Positions 27,856 through 36,102 of a stretch of DNA of 64,000 nucleotides are shown one piece after another; the first letter of the stretch is position 1, and every line of letters begins with the position of its first letter. A program made the position numbers and the translations under genes. Origin of the DNA: Erwinia sp. ErVv1 (GTDB lineage Bacteria; Pseudomonadota; Gammaproteobacteria; Enterobacterales; Enterobacteriaceae); contig NZ_CDPK01000001.1 of NCBI RefSeq assembly GCF_900068895.1, positions 187,976 to 251,975 of the forward strand, written 5' to 3'. The notes below the pieces were generated by a model. It did not search any database, was not told the DNA's origin, and saw only the letters and a program-made list of their open reading frames with translations.

Positions 27856-28470
27856 TTGAAAGCCATCGTTGTTGACGATCATCCTCTTGCCCGGATTGCT
27901 ATTCGCAATCTGCTTGATACCCAGGGTATCAACGTAATTTCTGAACTGGATGATGGTGCGAAGGTCGTGAAGACCGTGGAGATAACCCAGCCCGATTTGG
28001 TTATTATTGATGTGGACTTACCTTCGCTCAGTGGAATAGAAGTGCTTGAGCAGCTGCGGAAAAGGCGCTATGCCGGGGCTATTATCGTTATCTCCGCCAA
28101 GAATGAACTCTTCTACGGCAAGCGCAGCGCGGCACTGGGCGCGAATGGCTTTATCAGCAAAAAAGAGGGGATGAACAGTATCATTGCCGCCGTCGAAGCG
28201 GCCAGTAATGGGTATAGCTACTTCCCCTTTTCTCTCGATCACTTTTCAGGTGAGGCCACGTCAGAGCAGAAAAAACTGGACTCCCTCTCCACTCAGGAAA
28301 TTAATGTACTGCGCTATATTCTGAACGGTACCAGCTACGCCGACATCGCCAGTAAAATGTTTATCAGTAATAAAACCGTCAGCAGCTATAAAATACGATT
28401 AATGGAAAAGCTGGATTGTTCATCTCTGATCGAACTGTATGATTTCGCGCAGCGGAATAAAATTTGGTGA
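27856..28470 (+). CDS. evgA: Response regulator EvgA (NarL/LuxR type)
   Basis: 204 residues. The receiver domain has the acidic pocket DDH (7-9), phospho-acceptor Asp52 (IIDVDLPS) and conserved Lys in ISKKEG. The C-terminal LuxR-type helix-turn-helix (LSTQEINVLRYILNGTSYADIASKMFISNKTVSSYK) spans about 137-195. It is very similar to E. coli EvgA, which drives acid and drug resistance genes. Initiation appears to be at TTG, 8 nt after AAGGA; no ATG suits the frame. evgS follows after 3 nt. Confidence 0.94.
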   Translation: MKAIVVDDHPLARIAIRNLLDTQGINVISELDDGAKVVKTVEITQPDLVIIDVDLPSLSGIEVLEQLRKRRYAGAIIVISAKNELFYGKRSAALGANGFISKKEGMNSIIAAVEAASNGYSYFPFSLDHFSGEATSEQKKLDSLSTQEINVLRYILNGTSYADIASKMFISNKTVSSYKIRLMEKLDCSSLIELYDFAQRNKIW

Positions 28471-28473
28471 ATA

Positions 28474-31400
28474 ATGCAGAAGCTCCATCTTTTCCTGATA
28501 ACATTATTCTTTTTGATGTGTTCGTCGTTTGCGGCAGAATCACCCTATAACGTTGAAATAAAAGGGCACTACATCACCCCGGTGAAAGAAATCCGCTTAA
28601 ACCGGGATCAGGCTCGCTGGCTGGAAAAAAAGGATCGCCTGCTTATTGGCATCGCGATGCCCGATGTCTTGCCGCTTCTCTTTCATTATCCCGACGACGA
28701 TTATCAGGGCGTGCTGGCCGATTATCTGTTTCTGCTGCGCTCCAGCCTGCGCATAAACGTGGTGATTAAAAAATATGGCTCACAGGCGCTGGCCTCCGCT
28801 GCATTGCAGAATAACGAGGTGGATGCGCTGCTTATTCTTCCCGACAGCAACGTTACGCCAGGGAAGCAGTTTCAACGCACCCATGCGCTGATGACTTTTC
28901 ATCCTACGTTAGTCGCCGCGCAAAATCGTGCACTTCCGCTACCGCTTTCGCAGAGCCGGGAGCGGGTCACCGTCGCCGTTCACCGCAGCTATCCCGCCGC
29001 CCGGGCGGTTGCGCAAAACTTTCCAAAGGCCATACTCCGATTTTACGACAATGAACATCAGGCGCTACTCTCCGTCGCTACCGGTGAGAGCGACTATTTT
29101 CTCGGCTATAACGTCACCGCGAGCTATAACATCGAGAAGTATTTCCCGCAGTCCCTGACGATTGTTCGCTATCTTAACAGGCAGCAACGCGGAGTCGTTT
29201 TTCTTACCCGGACTAATCAGCCGCAACTGCACGAGGTACTTAACCGGTTTATTTCCGCTATTTCAAATGAACAGCACGATCAGCTGGCGCAGTACTGGCT
29301 GGAACGGGGCAACCTCTCATTTCTGAATAATCCCTTATCCTTAACGGCGCGGGAAAAGAGCTGGATCAAAGCCCATCCCAGGCTTCGCGTCCTGATTAAC
29401 CGCTATTACCCGCCGCTCTCCATGGTGGATCAAAACAACACGCTGCGTGGGGTAAGTGCCGATTTACTGAATATCATTTCTCTGCAAACAGGCCTGCAAT
29501 TTGAACCCGTCGCCGTCAATTCTAACGAGGAGATGCGGCAAAAAATGCTTAATCATGAAGGGGATTTAATCGCGGCCGCGACCCTGAGTGAGGCGAGACA
29601 GACGCAAATAAACTTTAGCCTCCCCTGGATCCGCCAGCATTATGTGGTCGTCTCCCCGCTCAGTGTCAGCCCGGGGGCCCGGCTGGAACAGCTTGAGCGG
29701 ATTGCGATACCCCTCCACTTCGCCATCAGCGAGCAGCTTAAGGCGCGCTATCCGCACGCAAAATGGATCCTGGCCGATAACTCTTCCATGGCGCTGTCGA
29801 TGGTGGTGGAGGGGAGCGCGGATGCCGCGGTGACCACGGAAATTACCGCTAACTATCTGGTGTCGCGATATTATCCCCAGAACCTGCACTATGCCCCACT
29901 TTCCGATATTCCCTCTGCGCTGGTGGGGATCGCCACCTCCCGCCAGGAGCCGGAACTGCAATCGATCCTTAATAAGGCGCTACAGGTCATCCCCCCGCGT
30001 GAAATACTGCAAATGGTGGGGAAATGGTCAAAGATGCCCAATGTCGAAATTGAGACATGGAATTTATACAGTAAGCCCTTTTATCTGATGCTGACGGTGG
30101 CCGCCTTTATTTTTCTGCTGATTGTGTTTTGGGGCTACTTTCTGCTGCACAAATTTCACAAGCGCGGGCAAAGTGAACGGGAGTTACAGCAGCGGCTGGC
30201 AAACCGGGAAGCCTTTTCGCAGTGTCTGGAAGCCGAGAAAAACAGAGCAATACACGCCACCCAGGCCAAAAGCCAGTTTCTGGCCAGTATGAGCCACGAA
30301 ATACGCACCCCGGTCAGCTCGATTGTCGGCTTTCTGGAGCTGCTTTCCCGACAGCACCTGACGCCGCAGCAGAGTCAGGAGGCTATTGAGCTGGCCACCG
30401 CTACCGCGCAGTCTCTGCTTGGGCTGATTGGCAACATCCTTGACGTTGATAAAATTGAGACCGGAAATTATCAGTGCGAGGCGCAGTGGACGGATGTGGC
30501 GGCGCTGATCGGTGAGATTTGTCGTACGTTTGATATTAAAGCTGCCGACAAAGATATTGCCCTGACGTGCAGCATGCAGCTGCTGCCGGGCATTCAGCTG
30601 CTTCTCGATCCTCATGCTCTGCGGAGAATAGTCACCAATCTGGTGTGCAACGCCCTGAAATTTACCGCTCAGGGCTGCGTAGCGGTGTCGGCAAAACTTA
30701 TTTCGGCTAAGGGGACCTCGGGACGCCTGGCGCTGGTTATCCGTGATACTGGCTGTGGGATCGATGAGGAGGAGCAGAAACGCCTCTTCCACCGCTACGT
30801 TCAGGGTGAAGAGGGACGGCAGCAGATCGGTTCGGGTTTGGGTCTGGTTATTTGTCGGGAATTAGTCAGCCTGATGGCGGGTACGCTGGAGATGGAGAGT
30901 ACGCCCGGTCAGGGAACGACCTTGACGATAATTCTGCCCGTTGAGATCGCCGAGGCGGCGCCCGTGAGTGCCCGCTGTGACCGCCCGATGATGGCGCCGC
31001 TGCCGGCCCTGTCGATTTTGATCGCGGATGATAATCCGGTGAACCGCCTGCTGCTCAAAAGGCAGCTGAACGCGCTCGGCTATGAGGTTGATGAAGCGCG
31101 GGACGGCGAGGAGGCGGAGCAGCTGTGTCTTAAAAAGCGTTATCACCTGCTTATCACCGACCTTAATATGCCGAAGCGAGATGGTCTCATGCTGACCCAG
31201 GCGCTGCGCGGTCAGCAGGCCGATCTGGTCATCTGGGGGTTAACGGCCAGCGCCCTGCCGCAGGTACGGGAAGCCTGTTTACAGAGCGGTATGAATGAAT
31301 GCCTGTTTAAACCGCTCTCACTGGAAAACCTCGCGCAGGCGCTGTGTAAGCTGCCCTCTGAGCAGCCTCTGGTGCCCGACACTCAACATGTAAAGATCTC

Positions 31401-31725
31401 ACTGCTGAATGCGAATACGCAGGGCAACCGCGCCCTGACGGACGAGATCCTGACCACCTTTCGCAGGGAGGCGGCGAAAGACCTGGTGGCGGCAAAACGT
31501 GCGGCTGAGCAGGACGATCGGGCTGGCTTTAAGCGGGCGATTCATCGCCTGCACGGCTCGGCTCAGATCCTGGAAATTGACGCGCTGCAACGCTGCTGTC
31601 GCGATGTGGAGGAGAAATCTCCTTCCCAGCTTACCCGCCCTGTTCGCAACGCGATAATTGCAGAGGTCTCACGTATTGTGCAGGAGCTGGAGGCCGAGCT
31701 GGCGAGGCGATTCAAAATTGCGTAA
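28474..31725 (+). CDS. evgS: Hybrid sensor kinase EvgS, PAS-less form
   Basis: 1083 residues. After a signal peptide come two periplasmic SBP_bac_3-type domains (about 55-275 and 290-520) and a transmembrane helix (about 533-556). The HisKA domain has His608 in MSHEIRTPVSS, followed by the HATPase domain, a receiver with Asp896 (LLITDLNMP), and an HPt domain with His1027 (HRLHGSAQ). The phosphorelay to EvgA is therefore intact. E. coli EvgS (1197 aa) has a cytoplasmic PAS domain between the membrane and HisKA. Here only about 45 residues join them, and the 114-residue shortfall equals that missing domain. Confidence 0.93.
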   Translation: MQKLHLFLITLFFLMCSSFAAESPYNVEIKGHYITPVKEIRLNRDQARWLEKKDRLLIGIAMPDVLPLLFHYPDDDYQGVLADYLFLLRSSLRINVVIKKYGSQALASAALQNNEVDALLILPDSNVTPGKQFQRTHALMTFHPTLVAAQNRALPLPLSQSRERVTVAVHRSYPAARAVAQNFPKAILRFYDNEHQALLSVATGESDYFLGYNVTASYNIEKYFPQSLTIVRYLNRQQRGVVFLTRTNQPQLHEVLNRFISAISNEQHDQLAQYWLERGNLSFLNNPLSLTAREKSWIKAHPRLRVLINRYYPPLSMVDQNNTLRGVSADLLNIISLQTGLQFEPVAVNSNEEMRQKMLNHEGDLIAAATLSEARQTQINFSLPWIRQHYVVVSPLSVSPGARLEQLERIAIPLHFAISEQLKARYPHAKWILADNSSMALSMVVEGSADAAVTTEITANYLVSRYYPQNLHYAPLSDIPSALVGIATSRQEPELQSILNKALQVIPPREILQMVGKWSKMPNVEIETWNLYSKPFYLMLTVAAFIFLLIVFWGYFLLHKFHKRGQSERELQQRLANREAFSQCLEAEKNRAIHATQAKSQFLASMSHEIRTPVSSIVGFLELLSRQHLTPQQSQEAIELATATAQSLLGLIGNILDVDKIETGNYQCEAQWTDVAALIGEICRTFDIKAADKDIALTCSMQLLPGIQLLLDPHALRRIVTNLVCNALKFTAQGCVAVSAKLISAKGTSGRLALVIRDTGCGIDEEEQKRLFHRYVQGEEGRQQIGSGLGLVICRELVSLMAGTLEMESTPGQGTTLTIILPVEIAEAAPVSARCDRPMMAPLPALSILIADDNPVNRLLLKRQLNALGYEVDEARDGEEAEQLCLKKRYHLLITDLNMPKRDGLMLTQALRGQQADLVIWGLTASALPQVREACLQSGMNECLFKPLSLENLAQALCKLPSEQPLVPDTQHVKISLLNANTQGNRALTDEILTTFRREAAKDLVAAKRAAEQDDRAGFKRAIHRLHGSAQILEIDALQRCCRDVEEKSPSQLTRPVRNAIIAEVSRIVQELEAELARRFKIA

Positions 31726-31747
31726 ATGCACGGATACGTCCCGGGCA

Positions 31748-31769
31748 GAAAAAACGTCCCTGTTTTTTC
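31748..31769. terminator. A/T-stem hairpin between evgS and yfdX
   Basis: GAAAAAAC / GTTTTTTC with a 6-nt loop is symmetric, so it can end both converging transcripts. Weak stem, but with T runs on each strand. Confidence 0.5.
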
Positions 31770-31847
31770 ATCAGACACATCGTGTAATAAAACCGGGGGA
31801 TGCAGTAAGACGCGCAGCGAGTTAGCGGTCTTAGTTAGCGATCTTGG

Positions 31848-32477
31848 TTAGCGGTCAACAACCACATCGCTTTCCACCACGATGGCATCTTCCGCGTTTT
31901 TGAGCATCAGATTGGCTTCGTAATATTTACCGTCATTCAGCATGCGCTGGGCCTCAGTCACATCATGACGCGTATGATTCAGCGGCATCAGCTCCTGATT
32001 TTCCATAATACCGATACCGGTCTCACGCAGCGTCTCCACTGCACCTTTCTTGTCACCTTTTGCCAGCTTAGCATTGGCCTTTTTAATGGCTGCTTCTTTC
32101 TCTGGCGTTGCAATATAGTTTTCTGACACGGCGATGGCGGCATTAATGATCACATACTTATCATCGATCATTCTGGCTTTATGGTCGGTCTTCTCAAATC
32201 GGGTCCAGTCGATGCTGTCATCGGCCAGCATTTTTTGCGCGTCAGCGGTCAGCTTTTTGGCCATATCAGGCTGTCCCTGAAAGATAGCGACCCGCGCCAG
32301 GCGGATATCACGCATGGCGATCATACCCTGGGTGGCGATATTCTGTGCATCGGTGACTTCTTTCTGCAGTGACGCTGAAGCGGCGGCGCTGGATGAGGCC
32401 GTTTCGGTGGATGCAGCCCATACCGGAGAGGCGGCCAGCATGGAGGTCAGTACGCCAGCAATAATGATTTTTTTCAT
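31848..32477 (-). CDS. yfdX: YfdX-family periplasmic acid-stress protein
   Basis: 209 residues with a signal peptide (MKKIIIAGVLTSMLAASPVW, cut near WAA), then an all-alpha YfdX domain (TDAQNIATQGMIAMRDIRLAR and LMPLNHTRHDVTEAQRML). In E. coli yfdX is one of the genes most strongly raised by EvgA. Here it lies directly downstream of evgAS in convergent orientation and shares an EvgA-box region with hdeD. Confidence 0.9.
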   Translation of the reverse strand: MKKIIIAGVLTSMLAASPVWAASTETASSSAAASASLQKEVTDAQNIATQGMIAMRDIRLARVAIFQGQPDMAKKLTADAQKMLADDSIDWTRFEKTDHKARMIDDKYVIINAAIAVSENYIATPEKEAAIKKANAKLAKGDKKGAVETLRETGIGIMENQELMPLNHTRHDVTEAQRMLNDGKYYEANLMLKNAEDAIVVESDVVVDR

Positions 32478-32574
32478 TTGTTTATCCTTCTGAATATTTA
32501 AACTGTGGGAGTAAAATACTAATTAATAACCTCGACTGACGTAATCAGAGCCGGACGTAGATAATCAGTGATTA

Positions 32575-32592
32575 CGCCTACAGCTGTAGGAC
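32575..32592. promoter_or_regulatory. EvgA-type operator between yfdX and hdeD
   Basis: CGCCTACAGCTGTAGGAC contains the perfect palindrome CCTACAGCTGTAGG. It matches 15 of 18 positions of the E. coli EvgA box as I recall it (TTCYTACANNTGTARGAA). Lying about 100-130 bp from both starts, it could control both genes. Confidence 0.75.
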
Positions 32593-32716
32593 AGAACTGA
32601 AACCCCCCACCCTTCTCTCTTATTTATCCCTGTTAGCGCGTGCATTACCCTACCAAGGTTCGTCAATACGCCCCCCTGGAACAGGTAGAAAATGATTAAT
32701 AAAAAAAGGAAGGATA

Positions 32717-33289
32717 ATGATAATTATCAGTAATGAGAAACTGAATCAGCTAAGCACTAAAGCATTCGAGCACTATCGACGTTCAGCAACCGTCATGGCT
32801 GTTCTGCTGCTTATTTGTGGCATGTGCTGCCTGGTTTATCCCTTTATTATGGGGGTATATATCAGCTATCTGGTCGGCTTTTTATTCGCCCTGTGCGGCC
32901 TTTATGCCCTGGGAAGCTGCTTTATCTTTCGCCACCGGGGAAAGAAAGCGCTTCTGCTGACGGTTATATTTGGTCTGGTATGGCTGATTATGGGTTATTC
33001 ACTGCTGATCAATCCCGTCTACGGTATGATTTCGCTGACTACCCTAATCTGCTTTCTGTTTATTTTCGGAGGCATTTCGCGTATCGCCGCCGGGATCAGC
33101 ATGCGTAAAAGCAGCGGTGCGGGCTGGCAAATTTTGATTGGTCTTCTGGATCTCATTATCGCCGTCCTCTGGCTTTCCAGCAGTGAAACCCAGACCTTCA
33201 TTATCACCACCCTCTTTATTGGTCTTGAGATGCTCTTTACCGCCTGGGGCATTCTGATGATGCGTCAGGCGCTGCCTGCAAGAATTTAA
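32717..33289 (+). CDS. hdeD: Acid-resistance membrane protein HdeD
   Basis: 190 residues with six transmembrane helices arranged as three hairpins, typical of the HdeD/DUF308 family (GFLFALCGLYALGSCF, LIMGYSLLINPVYGM). It belongs to the acid fitness gene set with the periplasmic chaperone encoded 27 nt downstream. The ATG follows AAGGAAGG. Confidence 0.9.
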   Translation: MIIISNEKLNQLSTKAFEHYRRSATVMAVLLLICGMCCLVYPFIMGVYISYLVGFLFALCGLYALGSCFIFRHRGKKALLLTVIFGLVWLIMGYSLLINPVYGMISLTTLICFLFIFGGISRIAAGISMRKSSGAGWQILIGLLDLIIAVLWLSSSETQTFIITTLFIGLEMLFTAWGILMMRQALPARI

Positions 33290-33316
33290 CCCTGAGTAAT
33301 TAATCCGGAGATCGTT

Positions 33317-33616
33317 ATGAACGTAAAAACCACCCTTTCTGCTTTCATCCTCTGCGCAGCAATTTCAGCCCCATTTTGCAGCGCCTGGGCTGAGTCATCT
33401 GCGCCGACGGAGATGAGCTGTAAAGAATTTATTAACCTCAACCCGAAAGCGATGTCGCCCGTCGCCTTCTGGGCGCTGAATAAGGATATTGATTTCAAGG
33501 GCGGAGATTTTGTGGATATGAATCAGGTCAACACCCTTTATATTCCTAAATTAACCCGGCAGTGTAAAACGAATCCGAATATGAAAGTCGTCGATGCGGT
33601 GAAAAACGCCGATTAG
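33317..33616 (+). CDS. hdeB: Periplasmic acid-stress chaperone HdeB/HdeA
   Basis: 99 residues. A signal peptide ends near SAWA. The mature part has MSCKEFINLNPKAMSPVAFWAL, matching the HdeB signature, and two cysteines (Cys35 and Cys83) that form the family disulfide. It prevents periplasmic protein aggregation at low pH. Co-transcribed with hdeD; Shine-Dalgarno GGAG. I favour HdeB over HdeA because of the NLNPKAMSPVA motif. Confidence 0.88.
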   Translation: MNVKTTLSAFILCAAISAPFCSAWAESSAPTEMSCKEFINLNPKAMSPVAFWALNKDIDFKGGDFVDMNQVNTLYIPKLTRQCKTNPNMKVVDAVKNAD

Positions 33617-33701
33617 CCTGCACAGGCTGGTTGTGGCTGGATTTTATTTCGGATCGCTCAGCGTAATAAATCCTCCTGCTGAGTATTTCGCACCTTCTCA
33701 G

Positions 33702-33728
33702 GCCAGTCTTTAAGACTGGCATTTTTTA
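33702..33728 (+). terminator. Intrinsic terminator of hdeD-hdeB
   Basis: The perfect palindrome GCCAGTCTTTAAGACTGGC is followed by ATTTTTT, about 85 nt after the hdeB stop. Confidence 0.9.
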
Positions 33729-33746
33729 TTAATGGACATAGTTAAC

Positions 33747-33989
33747 ATGAAAAAACGCAGTGTCGCCGTCGCTCTGTTATTTATCTTTCTCTTCTATACC
33801 TGGTTCTCTACCGACCCGGAGGAACTTCCTCTTACCCCGGTAAAACCGGAAATCAATATGATTAACGAGCCGGAATCCGCAGAGGAAAGCCCGTCAGACC
33901 ATGTCGTACATATCGTGAGAGACGCAGCGGAAAAGGGCCTGCGCGTGATTAATTTTTCCTGGTCGGACCTGAGGGAACAGGCATGGTAA
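33747..33989 (+). CDS. Small membrane-anchored protein of unknown function
   Basis: The reading frame MKKRSVAVALLFIFLFYTW... encodes 80 residues with one N-terminal hydrophobic helix and an acidic Pro/Glu-rich exported part. An in-frame ATG 15 nt upstream is possible. No family is recognised and no strong ribosome site is seen. It begins right after the hdeB terminator, so it would need read-through or its own promoter. The stop codon lies inside the first unit of a 22-bp tandem repeat. The membrane signature makes it plausible but unproven. Confidence 0.45.
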   Translation: MKKRSVAVALLFIFLFYTWFSTDPEELPLTPVKPEINMINEPESAEESPSDHVVHIVRDAAEKGLRVINFSWSDLREQAW

Positions 33990-34107
33990 GTAGAGGTTGA
34001 AGACGACGAGAGAAAACATTGAAGGCATCGTAAGTAAACGTTGAAGGCGTCGTGAATTAATATTGAAGGGATCGTAAGTAAACGTTGAAGGGGTTGGGAG
34101 TAAAAAT
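33986..34107. repeat. 22-bp tandem repeat array, five and a half copies
   Basis: Units start at 33986, 34008, 34030, 34052, 34074 and (partial) 34096. The consensus begins GTAAGTAAACGTTGAAGG and ends with CATC-like bases. Copies 3 and 5 are nearly identical; the others have 4-8 changes. There are no spacers and the length is not a multiple of three, so it is neither CRISPR nor coding. Confidence 0.9.
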
Positions 34108-34142
34108 CCGCCACGGTTTCCCGTCGCGGATTGGTTTTTTTC
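34105..34142 (+). terminator. Terminator after the 22-bp repeat array
   Basis: The stem AATCCGC / GCGGATT with a 14-nt interior is followed by GGTTTTTTT on the plus strand. It precedes the convergent slp stop by a few bases. Confidence 0.7.
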
Positions 34143-34143
34143 G

Positions 34144-34731
34144 TTACCTGACCAGATACGACCCATCGGCAACCGGATAGACGCCGTTAAGGCCGTCGCC
34201 CGGCAGTGGATAGCCCCACTCGGGCGACCAGGCATAGCTCATACCGTCAAAGGGGATAAAGTTCTCCTCCTGCTGCCATACCTGATAACCGGCGACATTT
34301 AGCCTGAGGAATCGGTAAGGTGTCTGCCCGATTTTTAGCGGCTCCGTACCCTCAATCTGACCGAGGACCGTAATATAACGATGGAGCACATTCACCGGAT
34401 CGATAAAGTTTTTACTGTACGCCAGAATACGCCCCTGATAGCTATCTCCCAGGACAGGTTTCGCCGAACGATTGAGCGGCAGGATGGCAATTTCCATAAT
34501 GGTCTTTTCAGGCAGATTAATGACGTTTATTACCTTACCGCCCAGCCGCACCTCACGGCCCTGATATAACGAAGGCGCCTGCGAAATTTTCTCGAATGAT
34601 GCCGGACTGATCGCCCCCGGCTCGCCGCGTATGCTCTGCGGCACGGAGGCACAGCCGCTCAGAAAAAGAATAACGGACGACAGCACAACGCCCTTGAAGG
34701 TATGCCTGGCAGCGAAATGAGATTTTTTCAT
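34144..34731 (-). CDS. slp: Slp-family outer-membrane lipoprotein
   Basis: 195 residues with a lipoprotein signal peptide and lipobox LSGC (Cys27). The Slp domain follows (FEKISQAPSLYQGREVRLGGKVI, GRILAYSKNFIDP). Slp is starvation- and acid-inducible and in E. coli sits in the acid fitness island beside hdeBAD. Here it converges on the hdeDB side, keeping that association. Confidence 0.9.
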   Translation of the reverse strand: MKKSHFAARHTFKGVVLSSVILFLSGCASVPQSIRGEPGAISPASFEKISQAPSLYQGREVRLGGKVINVINLPEKTIMEIAILPLNRSAKPVLGDSYQGRILAYSKNFIDPVNVLHRYITVLGQIEGTEPLKIGQTPYRFLRLNVAGYQVWQQEENFIPFDGMSYAWSPEWGYPLPGDGLNGVYPVADGSYLVR

Positions 34732-34790
34732 AAAGAACTCGTATGCATTGGGAAGAAAATGCCGGAGAGGATGCTCCCCGGCCGTTGAAA

Positions 34791-36062
34791 TTAGCGGCTG
34801 ATAATGCGAGCCAGAGCGCTGTTGACGGGGATATTGCTGCTATCCAGGCCCGGGGTCTGCCCCCTGAGGTCAAACTCAATGTTCACCTTAGGTCCGAAAA
34901 ACAGGCAGTGCGTGGAGCCGCCAAAGTGAAACATGCCGAGCTGATCGCCCTTACGGACGGTCTGGCCTTCATAGACGGTCACTTCACAGGTCGACACTTC
35001 GGCCATGCCCACCGCCATAAAGCACATCAGCCCGATGTCAGGATGATCCGCTTCGATGAAGATCAGCGCCCGACTCGCCAGTTCGGTGATGTAGCCCTGG
35101 GAAGCATTCGGCCCGGCCGTATCTTCCCCTTCGCTCAGCGTTTCGGAGTAGTAAGTGCCGTCGATGATGCGGGTTTTAACGACGCGGCCCGAGACGGGCG
35201 CATGCCAGCGGTGATAGCTCAGGGCGCTTAAAAACGCCTGATAAATTGTCCCACCCACAAAATGTGATGCCAGCGGATCGTTGTTCATCATAAATTGCAG
35301 CGCGTAAGGCTGTGATTTAATCCAGAATTTATCCTTCAGCTGAACCTCCTTCGCCAGCCGATAGGGGGCAGATTCACAGGCGTTAACCACCACATCATCA
35401 TTTTCCGGCGCGGCTATCGGCCTGACCCCCTCACGAAAACGGCGGGTAAAGAAGTCGTCCCAGGAGGTAAAACCGTGATGGGGAAGCGAAGGATCGCAGA
35501 TAAAGTCATCCACAAACGTCGGCATCGCCCGGCGCGCATCTTCGCCAAACCAGCCCGAGCGCGGGTCTTCACTGAGTACGGCGGCGCTCTCTTTCGAGCG
35601 CAGAAAGACCGCCCACTCATTGAGTATCGCTTTGATATGCTGATTAATGCGCTCGTCGAGGAAGCCACTCCAGCCGCCCTGCGTCGCCATTGACCAGTTG
35701 AGGATGGCATTGAAAGGGAAACCGACCAGGCCCGTTTCATCGAACTCCGGGGCATGCGTCATGATGACGTTAATCAGTGCGAGCATATGCTGATAATCGC
35801 GCACCTGCGGCAGCCCGGCTGGCGAAAGCCGGTGGGCTTCATCCTCGCTCACTTCATCAAACATTTGCGTAAACAGCATCCAGGCCCTGGGATCGGTCTC
35901 GATAAAGGTTTTGAACGCATCGACCACCGGCAGCAGCGGCTCGCTGCTTTCATCCGCTTTACGCATGATTTTCAGCATCCAGTCATGCAGGGTCTGCCGA
36001 TCCGCGGGCATCCATTTCCCCACGGTATAGGTTTTATTACAGGGCTTTATGTCAGTTTTCAT
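34791..36062 (-). CDS. Pyruvoyl-dependent decarboxylase of the phosphatidylserine decarboxylase family (PsiD/PSD-like)
   Basis: 423 residues with an extra N-terminal helical domain (about 1-160), then the catalytic PSD domain. Visible features are SWDDFFTRRFREGVRPI, YHRWHAPVSGRVV and the self-cleavage motif GGST at 381-384. Cleavage before Ser383 would give a 382-residue beta chain and a 41-residue pyruvoyl-bearing alpha chain. No membrane helix is seen. Bacterial membrane PSDs are shorter and use LGST. The N-terminal extension plus GGST resembles the branch that includes fungal tryptophan decarboxylase. An amino-acid transporter lies 40 nt upstream, so I infer an amino-acid rather than a phospholipid substrate. 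Confidence 0.8.
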   Translation of the reverse strand: MKTDIKPCNKTYTVGKWMPADRQTLHDWMLKIMRKADESSEPLLPVVDAFKTFIETDPRAWMLFTQMFDEVSEDEAHRLSPAGLPQVRDYQHMLALINVIMTHAPEFDETGLVGFPFNAILNWSMATQGGWSGFLDERINQHIKAILNEWAVFLRSKESAAVLSEDPRSGWFGEDARRAMPTFVDDFICDPSLPHHGFTSWDDFFTRRFREGVRPIAAPENDDVVVNACESAPYRLAKEVQLKDKFWIKSQPYALQFMMNNDPLASHFVGGTIYQAFLSALSYHRWHAPVSGRVVKTRIIDGTYYSETLSEGEDTAGPNASQGYITELASRALIFIEADHPDIGLMCFMAVGMAEVSTCEVTVYEGQTVRKGDQLGMFHFGGSTHCLFFGPKVNIEFDLRGQTPGLDSSNIPVNSALARIISR

Positions 36063-36102
36063 TGGAACTCCACTTATAAACGAGCGATGAAATTAAGGTT
36101 GA

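Noticed and set aside
33986-34107. CRISPR array
   Set aside because: Units are contiguous with no spacers, there are no cas genes, and the unit is only 22 bp.
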